Below, piece by piece: positions 7,986 to 18,194 of a stretch of DNA of 64,000 bases. The first letter of the stretch is position 1; each line of letters starts with the position of its first letter. The notes under the pieces are model-generated. The model ran no database searches and was not told where the DNA came from. It saw nothing but the letters and a program-made list of their open reading frames with translations. Made by a program: the position numbers and the translations under genes. The stretch is from assembly GCF_000373105.1 (NCBI RefSeq), contig NZ_KB890421.1, positions 62,001 to 126,000 of the forward strand, read 5' to 3'. This DNA is from Neolewinella persica DSM 23188. GTDB taxonomy: Bacteria; Bacteroidota; Bacteroidia; Chitinophagales; Saprospiraceae.

Positions 7986-8978
7986 TTATTCCGTAGCTGC
8001 AGCTCGCCGAAGGCGATCATTGATGGCCCTTCCAAGACCGGTTTCTGGTAGTAGTTCGGCGGCAACGAAAGGATAGTTGTGCGTTGCCATAAGACGTAAA
8101 AAGGTGAATAATTGTTGGGCAGCCTGAGCTAATTCTCCATTTGGACTTAGATCATAAGTGGTAATCAAACGTTTGTCGTCGTACGAGATTGCCTTACCCC
8201 CACGGCCAAAAACTATTCTGGCCGAGCCTGCGGGTATGGGCTGATCTTCTTCCAGACGCTCAAAAATTTCCAGATGATTGCCCGGAGAATAGTGCTTACT
8301 AAGCATCCCTGGCGCTTCTGGTTGGCTGCTGCTGTGTGTTTTGACGGCGAGGCGGTGTCCTAAAATCTCTTCGATCTGCTCAATGGGTAATCCCCCTTTT
8401 CTCAGGATCGTGGCTTCACCATTGGGGAAGGCTACGATGGTACTCTCCAGGCCGACCCTGCAGGGCCCTCCATCAAGAATGTAATCAACTCTCTCGCCCA
8501 GTTGATCCTTTACGTGTTGAGCGGTAGTTGGGCTGACAAAACCAAATGGATTGGCACTAGGAGCTGCTACTGGAAAATCTACTTTCGACAGCAGTTCCAG
8601 GGCGACAGGGTGGTCTGGCACCCTCAAGGCCACTGCCGGTAAGCCGGAAACGACCATGTCAGGAACGGATCTATGCTTAGGCAATACCATGGTCAGTGGT
8701 CCGGGCCAGAAGGCCTCGGCCAGCTTGAACGCTTCTTCAGAGATTTCACTGGCGTAGGCAAGAATCCGCTCCGGCGTACTTTGGTGAATGATCAGCGGAT
8801 CGAAACTTGGCCGGTTCTTGGCGGTGAAGATCTTCAAAACGGCAGATTCATCAAGGGCATTAGCACCTAGACCGTAAACGGTTTCGGTGGGTATCGCCAC
8901 CAGTTGGCCCGCCCGGAGGGCCTGGGCTGCGGTGTCGGTATCGGTGATGATAGAGGCTGACAATACTGTTAAGGACAT
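7986..8978 (-). CDS. sua5: L-threonylcarbamoyladenylate synthase (Sua5 type)
   Basis: This makes threonylcarbamoyl-AMP from threonine, bicarbonate and ATP for the t6A modification at position 37 of ANN-decoding tRNAs. The N-terminal YrdC/TsaC domain carries PTETVYGLG (30-38) and the KNR motif (54-56) that binds nucleotide and bicarbonate. Residues from about 215 on form the second Sua5 domain, so this is the long Sua5 type rather than the short TsaC type. The 330-residue length fits. A -7 element TACCTTTG sits just upstream, overlapping the end of the neighbouring receptor gene. The assignment is secure. Confidence 0.94.
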   Translation of the reverse strand: MSLTVLSASIITDTDTAAQALRAGQLVAIPTETVYGLGANALDESAVLKIFTAKNRPSFDPLIIHQSTPERILAYASEISEEAFKLAEAFWPGPLTMVLPKHRSVPDMVVSGLPAVALRVPDHPVALELLSKVDFPVAAPSANPFGFVSPTTAQHVKDQLGERVDYILDGGPCRVGLESTIVAFPNGEATILRKGGLPIEQIEEILGHRLAVKTHSSSQPEAPGMLSKHYSPGNHLEIFERLEEDQPIPAGSARIVFGRGGKAISYDDKRLITTYDLSPNGELAQAAQQLFTFLRLMATHNYPFVAAELLPETGLGRAINDRLRRAAATE

Positions 8979-8989
8979 CTAATGAGCCA

Positions 8990-8997
8990 CAAAGGTA
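8990..8997 (-). promoter_or_regulatory. -7 element of sua5
   Basis: TACCTTTG on the minus strand ends 11 bases before the start codon, so the transcript would be nearly leaderless. It lies in the short gap after the upstream receptor gene. No clear -33 TTTG is at the expected distance. Confidence 0.4.
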
Positions 8998-9012
8998 ACT
9001 GCTGCAGGTGGC

Positions 9013-11472
9013 TTAAAAGTCACCTCCGTCACCACCTCCACCGTCGCCGCGACCGCCACGGTCACGCTGCGGCTTCAATTGCTGCAAACTGTACTGGAAA
9101 CCAATATAGGCGATTCGGCTTTCCCGTTGAAACTGGCTTATAGTTGTAAGATTGCTTAGTTCGGTATCGAATCGGTATTTACGCGTGTTGAAAATATCGG
9201 TCACCCGAAGGGTAATGGCCGCTTTTTTATCAAGTATCTCCTTCCGGAACCCGATGTCGAAACTCTGAATGGTACCGATACGTCCCTGTGGGCGTACACC
9301 GGGGCTACGGTAGAAGTAAGTGAACTGTGCCTGGATATCAGCAGGAAGCTTATAACCACCCTGAATGTTTCCACTAAAGAGGTAGCCGTTAGCGTCAACG
9401 CTCTGGTCGTCGGCACGGCCGATGATCTCACTGCGGTAACCGTTGGCACTGGCCGTCAGCTCGAATTTTTTGCCAAACCGTAGGGTGTTGATGAGCTCGA
9501 TACCGTAGTTACGGCCACGATCCAGGTTGCCGCGTGTGCTGAGGGTTACTCCCCCTTGCTGCGTTTCACTGATCCGGCTAATGATGTCGTTCAGCTGGCG
9601 GAAGTACAGACCGGCAGTAAGCGTACCCAACCCATGTCGTTGCTGAAGGTTGAACTCGAAACTGTTGATCAGTTCGGGGAGCAGGAAGGGATTTCCGCTC
9701 CGCAGATTGAAGGGGTCGCCACGGTCAACAAAAGGATTGAGGGCTCCGGCACGTGGGCGGTTAATCCGCCGGCTGTAACTCAACTGTAGTGTTGAATTTT
9801 CGTTTAGGGCATAGCCAAGGAACACACTGGGGTAGACCTTAAAGTAGTCGTTCTCAAAAGTCTCCGGATCGGGTTCAATCAACTGGCTGGTGGTATAGGC
9901 CTGCTCGACACGAAGACCGGCACTGAAGGTGAAGTCCTTTACTTTTCCACCAATGGTGCCATAAACTGCATGCACGTCCTCCTGGTAACGGAAGATGTTA
10001 CTTTGTTGGTCGTTGCGGACAAATGTGTTGCCGTCAAAGGTCGCAAATTCCGAGTCCGTCGTTAGTTCCTGGAGAGTAGAGCGCCACCCGGTTTCAAATT
10101 TGAATTCACCGAAATTCTGCTCGTAATCGAGCTGGCCAATCCACTGATTCCGGTTCTCAATACTTGGACTCTGCTGTAATAGATTTTCCAGCAAGACACT
10201 GTTACCGTCAGTAATTGTCTCGTCGTAGTTCTCCTGCTCAAATTCGTCGTTTTCGCTAAACTGAACTTGTGCGGAGAGCTTTCTGCCTTCTTTTTTGAAG
10301 GTGGTTGTATAGTTTGCCTGTACTTCGTAGTTGGACTCATCCGATGGCTCAGTCTCCAGGCGGGTACTTACCCGTTCGAGCTCACCAGCGCTGTTGAAAA
10401 AGTTGGTAATCCGGTCATTACCACTACGCCCAGCCTCTGATTGGTAGTTGCCCTGGATACCCAACACCCCTCTTTTACTTAGAGAATACTCCGTACCGAG
10501 TTTGTAGGTGGTTGATTTGCGGATACGATCTCCATCAAAGTTGAAACGGCGGGTAAAAGAACTGTCGCTGATGATACCCGACTGATCGCGAAAGCCTACG
10601 AAGAAGCGTTCGTCATGGCGGCCGCTTATCCCGGCAAAACTATTGAATTTGCCCTTGCGCCAGTTAAGGTCAAGGCTCCCATCGAATTTGTTGTTGGTAC
10701 CGGCATTAAGGTTGATGGAGGCATTGAAACCATCTTCCCGCTTATTTTTCAGCACGATGTTGATCAGGCCAGCGGTACCTTCCGGGTCGTAGGCTGCTCC
10801 GGGGTTGGTGATGACCTCAATACGTTCGATGTTGCTGGCGGATAGGGATTTCAGGTAGGTGGCCGGGTCAGAACCTACCAGGCCGCTTGGCCGTCCGTTG
10901 ATAAGGAAGCGGACATTCCCACTTCCCCGAAGGGAAATGTTGCCTTCCAGGTCGACACTGATGCTGGGCAGTTGCCGGAGCAGGTCCTCGGCGGAGCCGC
11001 CGGCAGCGGCTACACTTTTTTCGACGTTAAATACTTTTCTATCAAGCCCAAGCTCCATCACGGCTCTTTCTGCTGTGACAACAACCTCCTCTAGTTCTTG
11101 TCCGCCAGAGCCAAGAAATACGTCTCCAAGGCTGAAAAATCGTTCCATTTCATTAAGCTCCACTCCCCGGTTTTCGGTGCCGTAACCAAGAAAGCTCATT
11201 TCAAGGCGATAGTCTCCCAAGGGGAGGTTATCAAAACTAAAAGATCCGTCAATATCGGTAGTAGTACCCGTTACAAGGCTATCGGTGATGGTATAGACGA
11301 CAACATTCGCAAAGCCAATGGGCTCCTCTGTTTCTGCATCGATCAGCGTTCCTGCAACTTTGCCTGGTGTTGGTCCTTTTTGAGCGAAAATGCTACTTGA
11401 TAGAAAAAGAAGAATAAAAAAGGAGAGAATCAGGCGCGGACGCGGGTGCAGTAAAAGGTCTTTGAAGAGCAT
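9013..11472 (-). CDS. TonB-dependent receptor-like outer-membrane beta-barrel protein
   Basis: An 819-residue outer-membrane protein. A signal peptide (cleavage after about residue 30, SSIFAQ) is followed by a carboxypeptidase-regulatory-like beta-sandwich (about 36-115, GKVAGTLIDAETEEPIGFANV). A plug domain follows (about 140-235, including LRQLPSISVDLEGNISLRGS and NGRPSGLVG), then a long beta-barrel of the OMP_b-brl_3 type. The tail is Gly/Asp-rich (DRGGRGDGGGGDGGDF), an unusual ending for a barrel whose last strand normally closes with an aromatic residue. No substrate-binding SusD partner is adjacent, so it is not a classic SusCD pair. The cargo is unknown. A family B repeat overlaps the n-region of the signal peptide. 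Confidence 0.9.
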   Translation of the reverse strand: MLFKDLLLHPRPRLILSFFILLFLSSSIFAQKGPTPGKVAGTLIDAETEEPIGFANVVVYTITDSLVTGTTTDIDGSFSFDNLPLGDYRLEMSFLGYGTENRGVELNEMERFFSLGDVFLGSGGQELEEVVVTAERAVMELGLDRKVFNVEKSVAAAGGSAEDLLRQLPSISVDLEGNISLRGSGNVRFLINGRPSGLVGSDPATYLKSLSASNIERIEVITNPGAAYDPEGTAGLINIVLKNKREDGFNASINLNAGTNNKFDGSLDLNWRKGKFNSFAGISGRHDERFFVGFRDQSGIISDSSFTRRFNFDGDRIRKSTTYKLGTEYSLSKRGVLGIQGNYQSEAGRSGNDRITNFFNSAGELERVSTRLETEPSDESNYEVQANYTTTFKKEGRKLSAQVQFSENDEFEQENYDETITDGNSVLLENLLQQSPSIENRNQWIGQLDYEQNFGEFKFETGWRSTLQELTTDSEFATFDGNTFVRNDQQSNIFRYQEDVHAVYGTIGGKVKDFTFSAGLRVEQAYTTSQLIEPDPETFENDYFKVYPSVFLGYALNENSTLQLSYSRRINRPRAGALNPFVDRGDPFNLRSGNPFLLPELINSFEFNLQQRHGLGTLTAGLYFRQLNDIISRISETQQGGVTLSTRGNLDRGRNYGIELINTLRFGKKFELTASANGYRSEIIGRADDQSVDANGYLFSGNIQGGYKLPADIQAQFTYFYRSPGVRPQGRIGTIQSFDIGFRKEILDKKAAITLRVTDIFNTRKYRFDTELSNLTTISQFQRESRIAYIGFQYSLQQLKPQRDRGGRGDGGGGDGGDF
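11431..11451. repeat. Family B repeat inside receptor signal peptide
   Basis: CAGGCGCGGACGCGGGTGCA, preceded by AT, lies in the coding sequence for the first residues of the receptor, where it encodes HPRPRL. It is the ATCAGG-flanked subtype. Confidence 0.65.
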
Positions 11473-11899
11473 GGTAATTTTTGGCAGGTAAATATTGTAT
11501 TTACTGGTTCAACTGAAGCCAGGAAATATAGTTCGGTGTGGGTACATTATTAACAGCTCGTTTGGAACTATACCTTGAGCCCGCCCGCGGCACGTTGCAG
11601 TATTTGTGATCAGCCGGGGACACAGCCAAAGGGTTTTGCTACTTTTTCCCATGAAAAGTAGTCTCCCGGCAGGGAGGTTAAACGGTCAACGAATACCAGA
11701 TTTGCAATTATCGAGGGATGAACACTTCATTTTAGTTGCAGAAGTAATCGGGGAAGGGGTAAAATTAGCTGTAATGTACTTCGTGCCCGGGATGACTCAT
11801 ATTTGGTTTGCGCCCCAAAAGACTCGCTTGTATTAATGTGAAAGCCAAAAGTAATTGACTGAATTACCTGTGACATTTTTCTGTCTAACCCTTGTAAAC
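11473..11899. other. Intergenic region without recognisable gene
   Basis: A region of 427 bases between the receptor start and the DUF3224 stop. A 76-codon plus-strand frame at 11606-11836 lacks any family resemblance and I reject it. On the minus strand TATATTTC near 11527 could be a weak -7 element for the receptor. I see no repeat or strong hairpin. Confidence 0.5.
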
Positions 11900-12292
11900 T
11901 CAACCAATCTCATAATCAAAGACGTAGGAATGCTGACCATTTTCATTATTGATCTCCATTTTTCCGGTTAGTCCGGTCAATTCCTCGGTACCGGAATCAG
12001 GGATGACCTCCAGAATCAACCGGCTTTCTGTCCCGGACATGATCCCGAAGTGCTGCAGGACGAAAGTGCCGGTTTTTCCAGCCAGGCTCCCCTTCACTTT
12101 TTCGATGGCAACGTAGCCTGCAGAACCTTTTACCAGAGACATTCCGGTGAGCATCTCTCCCTGGCTGGTGCCTTCCAGCGGACCGCTGAATTCCTTGTCG
12201 ATTGACATCCTGCCGAGGCTTGCGCCGTCTGAAGGCGAAGCATAGGTGTCAAGTGGTTTCATGGTGACGGAAAAAGGGCCGGTAATTTTCAT
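11900..12292 (-). CDS. DUF3224 family protein
   Basis: A 130-residue cytoplasmic protein matching the DUF3224 family (allene-oxide-cyclase-like beta-barrel fold). The conserved pattern is visible: an N-terminal strand ending in a modified FSVTMKPL, the central SQGEMLTG.SLVKGSAGYVAIEKVKGSLAGKTGTFVLQH run with a glycine-rich turn and a family histidine, and the tail GTEELTGLTGKMEI. Members are small and stand alone, and their function is unknown. The gene is divergent from prmA and appears to be a single unit. Confidence 0.85.
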   Translation of the reverse strand: MKITGPFSVTMKPLDTYASPSDGASLGRMSIDKEFSGPLEGTSQGEMLTGMSLVKGSAGYVAIEKVKGSLAGKTGTFVLQHFGIMSGTESRLILEVIPDSGTEELTGLTGKMEINNENGQHSYVFDYEIG

Positions 12293-12465
12293 TGGTGATG
12301 GTTTTGGTGGTAAATATAGGTGGGGTTGGCAGGATAGACCAGGAGTTGTCTGCTACATCAGTGTATAGTTGAATTGAGTTGAGGGCCCGTGGCTCGATTT
12401 TCAGTTTCAAGATTGCGCCACGGGCGCTCAACCCGATTACACAACCTTGCTTCTCTATCCTTTTG

Positions 12466-12490
12466 TCTGCACCTGCGGTTGCGCCCAAAA
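12466..12490. repeat. Family B repeat upstream of prmA
   Basis: An inverted copy (TCTGCACCTGCGGTTGCGCC then CAAAA), about 90 bases before the prmA start. TTTTGGG-flanked subtype. Confidence 0.7.
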
Positions 12491-12577
12491 AAAGCAGAAG
12501 CGTACTGCCTCAAAAATAGCTTCTCGTTCAAATCTAAAGCCAAGCCATTACCTTCGCCAAAATTCAACTCATTTGCC

Positions 12578-13402
12578 ATGATGTTCCATCAATATACCCT
12601 GGTCAACAACGCTGACCTGACCCAAATTCTGATTGCCTTTTTAGGAGAGGCAGGTTTTGACAGTTTCCAGGAAACGGAAGAGGGGGTACTGGCTTTCGCC
12701 AGTGCCGAAGCGCACGACCGCTGGCTGGAAGAGCTGGAAGCGTTGAAGCAACGATTCGAGTTCACCTACACCTGGGCACCGTTGGAAGATAAAAACTGGA
12801 ATGAAGAGTGGGAACGTCAGTTTAATCCGATCCAAATTGGTGACAGGCTTTACATCCGAGCTGATTTCCATGCTCCAAATCCTGAGGTGGAACAAGAGTT
12901 GATCATTACGCCCAAAATGGCTTTCGGAACGGGACACCATGCGACTACTTACATGATGTGTGAGCTGATCTTTGACCAAAACCCGGTAGGGAAGCGGGTA
13001 TTCGACTATGGTTCCGGAACTGGTGTGCTGGCGATCCTTGCCAAGCGGCTCGGGGCGGCCCAGGCAGACGCCGTAGACATTGAATCGTGGTCGGCAGAGA
13101 ATACCCTGGAGAATGCGGCCCGAAACGGTGTGATTCTGGATGAAGTTATTCATGGGGAACTGAAGGATGTACCCGAAGGAGCACCCTATGACCTCATCCT
13201 GGCAAACATTAACAGAAATGTAATATTAACAACTGCCGAAGCGTTGTATCAGCGCTTGGCTCCAGGCGGAACTGCGCTCTTCAGTGGGATTTTGGTCACC
13301 GATGAAGATTTACTTGTTTCCCGCCTTACCAGCTTAGGTTTGCAGCACCAGGAAACCCGCAAAAGGGAAGATTGGCGCGCCTTTGTTTTTACCCGCAACT
13401 AA
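12578..13402 (+). CDS. prmA: Ribosomal protein L11 methyltransferase
   Basis: This methylates ribosomal protein L11 using S-adenosylmethionine. The N-terminal L11-binding domain covers about residues 1-95, with the family's typical WERQFNPIQIGDRLYI region. The Rossmann methyltransferase domain follows, with KMAFGTGHHATT and the SAM loop VFDYGSGTGVLAI, and NINRNVI standing for the NPP-like motif. I choose the ATG at 12578 (an adjacent ATG at 12581 is equally possible). The frame stays open upstream to 12389, but that part reads as Arg/Ser-rich non-family sequence and includes a family B repeat. Length is then 274 residues, which is normal. The gene ends 8 bases before the next one, suggesting co-transcription. 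Confidence 0.93.
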   Translation: MMFHQYTLVNNADLTQILIAFLGEAGFDSFQETEEGVLAFASAEAHDRWLEELEALKQRFEFTYTWAPLEDKNWNEEWERQFNPIQIGDRLYIRADFHAPNPEVEQELIITPKMAFGTGHHATTYMMCELIFDQNPVGKRVFDYGSGTGVLAILAKRLGAAQADAVDIESWSAENTLENAARNGVILDEVIHGELKDVPEGAPYDLILANINRNVILTTAEALYQRLAPGGTALFSGILVTDEDLLVSRLTSLGLQHQETRKREDWRAFVFTRN

Positions 13403-13410
13403 GTGATTAC

Positions 13411-16400
13411 ATGCGTTTACCCTTATTTATTACGACGATCCTCTTGTTTACCCATTTGTCTTTTGCACAAGGCATAGAAGAGATACCGCCGGACACCGAT
13501 CCAGCTGCTTTTTCCGAAGCATTGGAAGACTTCATGAATTTCAATGATAACCGTAAGGCTAAAGACGCTTATGCTAATTTTGTCGGCATATATTTCGGCG
13601 GTGGTTTTACCGAAGCACAACAACGTAGAATCATTGCAACCTCGAGGGCAATGGGGAAAAAGCGCATTAGTCGGAGTACCGGTTTCGCTTATTATCTTGA
13701 CCTATTAGCTACCCTGACCGGAACGGCAGATGCTGAGAATCCGGTATTTGCCGAGTTCCATGATGCCTTTGACCAAATGCTGGCAAATCCGTCTTCACGG
13801 GCTGCCGCCATTACGGAATCGCTGCATAATACCTGGGCTTTTCAGGTTAACAAAAAGCTTACACCAAAAGAGGAGCCGACCGGCTGGTTTGTAAGAGGAG
13901 GTAAGCCACATTTCTTATACGATGAAACAATCATGATGCGAATTGACTCCATTCAGGAGTTGGTAGCATTGGGCCTCAAGGATACACTCAGAATTGCTGA
14001 GACGCAACTACTGGTGAACCTGGCAGAAAGTACTGCGGAAGGAAGTGGCGGCCGGACAGACTGGCAGCGAATTGGCCTTCCGGAAGATGTTTTTGCGGTG
14101 TTGGTTAAGTACCAACTCGATATTGGCAGAACAATTTACACGGCGGATTCCGCCCAGTTGCAATTTCCCGATTACTTCGATGATGAAATTTTGATCGGCC
14201 GTTTTACGGATAAGGTGGAGGCCGGTGGGGCAAAATCAGGTGGGCAGTATCCTCAATTTGTTTCTGATGACGGGTTCGTAGAAATCAAAAATATCGGGGA
14301 AGGGATTAACCTGAAAGGGAATTTTGAAATGAGAGGAAGTACCGTTTACGCCATTGGTATGGCCGGTCGTAAGGCCGAGGTAACCCTGGGGGTTTCAAAT
14401 AGTGAAGGCACCAGAAAGGTCCGCGCTAAAGCTAACCGTTTCACCGTAAAACCCAGAGAAACAGTTGCTGGCCAGGGGGTTCAAACCACCATATACTTTG
14501 GAAAAGACAGCCTTTACCACCCCAGTGTCACCCTTCGAATTGATGTTCAGGAGCAGGTGGCAAAACTGAGTCGGTCAGGCTCTAGTGCTGACCAGAGCCC
14601 ATTTTACCATAGCCTCAATAATATGAACATCTATGCCGACCAGATGGACGTTTACTTAAGCAGAGACAGTGCTGTGGTAGGCAGGAGATCCGTCTCTTTT
14701 GAGGAAAAGCCCGACGTCGTATTTGAGAGCAGGGAGTTTTTCAATGAAACGGACTATATCAGGATTCAGGACATTGCGCGTTCGAATCCGCTCAACATTA
14801 TTTATGGCTATCGGATGGGCCCGGAAGGCGGAAATGACATCATCGATGCTGAGGTACTGGCGACCAGGTTCAACGCTAAAATGGGTGCGGCAGATATCCA
14901 GCCACTTCTCTTTGATCTGCAAACCAAGGGCTACTTGTTCTACGATCCGGAAACCAAACTGGTGACCTTATTACCTAAAGTTGCCCATTATGTGCAGGCC
15001 AGCCGGGAAGAAATTGACTTTGATCGCCTGCGTCTTATCAGTCGAACAAAAGACATCAATGCCTTCTTTGACCTGAAGACCGGTGAAATCAGAATTGATA
15101 ATGTACAGCCCATTGAATTTAACCATGAAAAGCAAATTGCGGTTAAACCCCTGGGTAATCAGGTGACGGTCAAAGGAGATCGTAATTTTGATTTTTCAGG
15201 AGACATTTACGCAGGAGGAATGGTCCTGACCGGAAAGAATTTTCATTTTGAGTACGACCCTTACCGGATTAAACTGGACTCTGTTCGTTACTTCGACTTG
15301 TTCCTGCCCGTAGAGGACAAGTTTGGAGAAGGAATGAAACGCGAAAGTACCGGGAGCCGTATTGAGCACCTCAGCGGATATCTGCTCATCGATGCACCCA
15401 AAAATAAAAGTGGTACTGAAGACATTGCTTACTTCCCTTCGTTGCAGAGCAAAGGGCCTAGTTATATATTTTATGATGGGGCTGATTCTTCGGCCAATTA
15501 TTCCCGCGATAGCTTTTTCTTTAAATTGGACCCTTTCAGTCTGAACGGGATGGACAGCCTGATTTCAGGTGAAGTTGCTTTTGATGGCAAGCTGTATAGC
15601 GGTGGGATTTTTCCCGATATGGAGGAAACACTTGCGATTCAGGAGGACGGAAGCCTTGGCTTTATCACCCAAACTGAAGCAGGTGGTCAGGGTGCCTACG
15701 GAGACCGGGGTAAATATGAAGGAGAGGTGATACTTAGTAACCGGGGTCTTGAAGGAAAAGGTAAATTCACCTATCTGGAAGCCAATATCGACAGCGAAGA
15801 CCTGAGCTTCCAGCTTAATCGGACAACCGCTAGTGCCAAGTCATTTGAGTTGGCGGAGACGAATACTGCCGGAAGAGAAATCCCCCAGGTTAGTGGCAAA
15901 GAAGTGAACATCGAGTTTAAACCCTACGCAGACTCTCTGTTGGTAAACTCCGCTGCAGATGTTCCGTTTGAAATGTTCAAGGCCGGAGCGCACCGTTTTG
16001 ATGGTGGCCTGGTCCTTACGCCAGAAGCACTCAAGGCAAACGGTACACTTGAATGGAGCGCGGCAAGCCTCACCAGCAGTGATCTTGATTTTGGCATCTT
16101 CGGTGCCAAAGCCGATACCGCCAATGTTGCCATCAAGTCGTTGTCTGGTGATGACCGACTAGCCTTACAAACGACCAACGTAAATGCGGATGTTGATTTC
16201 GAAACACAGATTGCCTCTTTCGAAAACAACACTAATGATCTGGCTACTTCGTTACCCTACAACCAGTTCAAAACAAGTATTGATCGTTTTGATTGGAACA
16301 TGGCTGGAGGAAGTGTCACCTTCCAGGCCAAGCCTGGAAAGGATCGTTTCACGAGTACCCACCCAGATCAGGATGAACTGACCTTTACCGGAGATGATGC

Positions 16401-18084
16401 AACCTACGATATCAACACCAGTATGCTGAATGTTGAAGGGGTCCCCTTCGTTACTAGTGCAGACGCCAGGATCTACCCGGGTGATGGAAAGATTCAGGTA
16501 GAGCCAGGAGCGAAGATCACGGAAATCACAGGTGCACGAATCGTAGCGGATACAATCAATGAATACCACGTTATGAACCGGGCTACGGTAAGTATCCTTG
16601 GACGTAAAGAGTATCGTGCTTCAGGGTTTTATGAGTACAACGTAGGTCCGCACACGCAGGAAGTCGAATTCCAGGATATTGTAGGTACCCGGATAGGTAA
16701 AGGGAAGGCAAGTGAAAAGGCGACGGCTACCAGAGCTAAAGGTGAGGTCGAGGAAGGCGCAGACTTTTTTATCGACCACAAGACTAAGTTTTACGGAACG
16801 ATTAACCTTGACGCCAGTAGCAAAACGCTTTTGTTTGACGGATACGCTAAAATCGAAGCAGAGAAGCTTCCGGGAGCTCAATGGTTTACGATACGTTCGG
16901 AGGGAGATAAGAAAAACTTAATGCTTAAGGTTGAAACGCCCAAAGATCGGGAAGGACTTCCCCTCTTTACGGGTATATATTTGAGTAAGCCTAACCGGCA
17001 GATCTATCCTAGCTTCGTTCAAACACTTGACTTCAGAAAAGATCACCCGATCCTCGATTGTAACGAAGTAATGCTTTACAACGAAGAAAAAGATATTTTC
17101 CTTTTTGGGGACAGCTCAAGGGTCTACTCTCCTGAGAAAATCGGGGGTAATCTTATGCTTTTTGATCACGCTAATGGTAAAGTATCCGGAGATGGTCAAT
17201 TAGGGCTTGGTGGTAGGCTTAAGTACATTAAAATGAAGTCGTACGGTAGTGTTGCTATGGACTTGCCGGTGACCAGCCGCAGGCAAGCTCCTGAACCTGT
17301 ACCAGTTGTGGAAGAGAAAAAAGAAGAGAAAAAGGAGACCCCAAGTATGTTCCTTCTTGAGGAAGAAACTGAACCAAAGCCAGTGGATTCAACTGCCGTC
17401 GCAGGTGAGGGAAAAACGGGGATAACTATTGAGGGAGAGGTAGCCGAAAAATACCCTGATGTGAAGGTGAAGGCCATGGCTGCTATCGACCTCATTCTGC
17501 CTAATAAGTTGGTTAATATGATGGCTACGGACATCATCTCTGGCGGCTACGCCGCCCCCGGACTGAATGTCGTTACCGATAAAGAATTCTATATGGCAGG
17601 CCTTGAAACGCTGTTTCCAGAGTCTAAAGAGAAAGTGGAAGCAAGGGCTTCTCTCGACGCCGCAGTTTTCCGGGTCCCCGAAAAGATCAATGATCATACT
17701 TTCTTATTTACCCAATTGAATATGAAGTGGTCAAGTGATTATCAGTCATTCGTAACCACCGACAAACTAAGTGGGCTGGCGAGCATCAAAGGCAACCCTA
17801 TTGCTAAAATGCTGGAGGTACATGTAGAAGTAAAAATGACAACTGGTGGTGATGACCGGCTTTACATTTACCTCAAATCACCAAGTGAGCTTTATTACTT
17901 CTTTGGATTTAAGGACGGAATCATGAACGTGGTGTCCAACAATACATCTTTCATGAACGAATTGGAGACCATGAAAGCCAAAGACCTGATCATGAAAATG
18001 GACGATGGTGCTACGTACGAGATTTTGCCCGTTAGTCCGGGGACAGCACAAACATTTCTCCGCCGTATTGAAACGGCCTTCTAG
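13411..18084 (+). CDS. Very large secreted protein of unknown function
   Basis: A 1557-residue protein I do not recognise. The start at 13411 gives a clean signal peptide (MRLPLFITTILLFTHLSFAQ); the frame extends further upstream only into prmA. The N-terminal 250 residues look helical. The rest is a long series of beta-strand-like segments with recurring phrases such as GSTVYAIG, VTVKGDRNFDFSGDIYAGG, FDGKLYSGGIFPD and KFYGTINLD. This recalls the beta-taco or AsmA/LptD-like folds, though no family motif is clear. A charged low-complexity linker (VVEEKKEEKKETPSMF) lies near residue 1310. There is no T9SS sorting domain and no evident C-terminal anchor. Position just after prmA is probably only transcriptional convenience. 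It may be periplasmic or part of an envelope-spanning structure. Confidence 0.85.
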   Translation: MRLPLFITTILLFTHLSFAQGIEEIPPDTDPAAFSEALEDFMNFNDNRKAKDAYANFVGIYFGGGFTEAQQRRIIATSRAMGKKRISRSTGFAYYLDLLATLTGTADAENPVFAEFHDAFDQMLANPSSRAAAITESLHNTWAFQVNKKLTPKEEPTGWFVRGGKPHFLYDETIMMRIDSIQELVALGLKDTLRIAETQLLVNLAESTAEGSGGRTDWQRIGLPEDVFAVLVKYQLDIGRTIYTADSAQLQFPDYFDDEILIGRFTDKVEAGGAKSGGQYPQFVSDDGFVEIKNIGEGINLKGNFEMRGSTVYAIGMAGRKAEVTLGVSNSEGTRKVRAKANRFTVKPRETVAGQGVQTTIYFGKDSLYHPSVTLRIDVQEQVAKLSRSGSSADQSPFYHSLNNMNIYADQMDVYLSRDSAVVGRRSVSFEEKPDVVFESREFFNETDYIRIQDIARSNPLNIIYGYRMGPEGGNDIIDAEVLATRFNAKMGAADIQPLLFDLQTKGYLFYDPETKLVTLLPKVAHYVQASREEIDFDRLRLISRTKDINAFFDLKTGEIRIDNVQPIEFNHEKQIAVKPLGNQVTVKGDRNFDFSGDIYAGGMVLTGKNFHFEYDPYRIKLDSVRYFDLFLPVEDKFGEGMKRESTGSRIEHLSGYLLIDAPKNKSGTEDIAYFPSLQSKGPSYIFYDGADSSANYSRDSFFFKLDPFSLNGMDSLISGEVAFDGKLYSGGIFPDMEETLAIQEDGSLGFITQTEAGGQGAYGDRGKYEGEVILSNRGLEGKGKFTYLEANIDSEDLSFQLNRTTASAKSFELAETNTAGREIPQVSGKEVNIEFKPYADSLLVNSAADVPFEMFKAGAHRFDGGLVLTPEALKANGTLEWSAASLTSSDLDFGIFGAKADTANVAIKSLSGDDRLALQTTNVNADVDFETQIASFENNTNDLATSLPYNQFKTSIDRFDWNMAGGSVTFQAKPGKDRFTSTHPDQDELTFTGDDATYDINTSMLNVEGVPFVTSADARIYPGDGKIQVEPGAKITEITGARIVADTINEYHVMNRATVSILGRKEYRASGFYEYNVGPHTQEVEFQDIVGTRIGKGKASEKATATRAKGEVEEGADFFIDHKTKFYGTINLDASSKTLLFDGYAKIEAEKLPGAQWFTIRSEGDKKNLMLKVETPKDREGLPLFTGIYLSKPNRQIYPSFVQTLDFRKDHPILDCNEVMLYNEEKDIFLFGDSSRVYSPEKIGGNLMLFDHANGKVSGDGQLGLGGRLKYIKMKSYGSVAMDLPVTSRRQAPEPVPVVEEKKEEKKETPSMFLLEEETEPKPVDSTAVAGEGKTGITIEGEVAEKYPDVKVKAMAAIDLILPNKLVNMMATDIISGGYAAPGLNVVTDKEFYMAGLETLFPESKEKVEARASLDAAVFRVPEKINDHTFLFTQLNMKWSSDYQSFVTTDKLSGLASIKGNPIAKMLEVHVEVKMTTGGDDRLYIYLKSPSELYYFFGFKDGIMNVVSNNTSFMNELETMKAKDLIMKMDDGATYEILPVSPGTAQTFLRRIETAF

Positions 18085-18194
18085 GTGGAAGGGCAAGGCC
18101 TTCGGAACTCCTGGATATGAGTGCGTTAGTCGAAAATCTGTGATAGTTTCGCCCTAAATCCCTACATTGGGAACTCAATAGAACAATTTTATCC

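Noticed and set aside
11606-11836. 76-codon frame in the gap before DUF3224
   Set aside because: No signal peptide, membrane segment or family pattern, and no promoter; probably chance.
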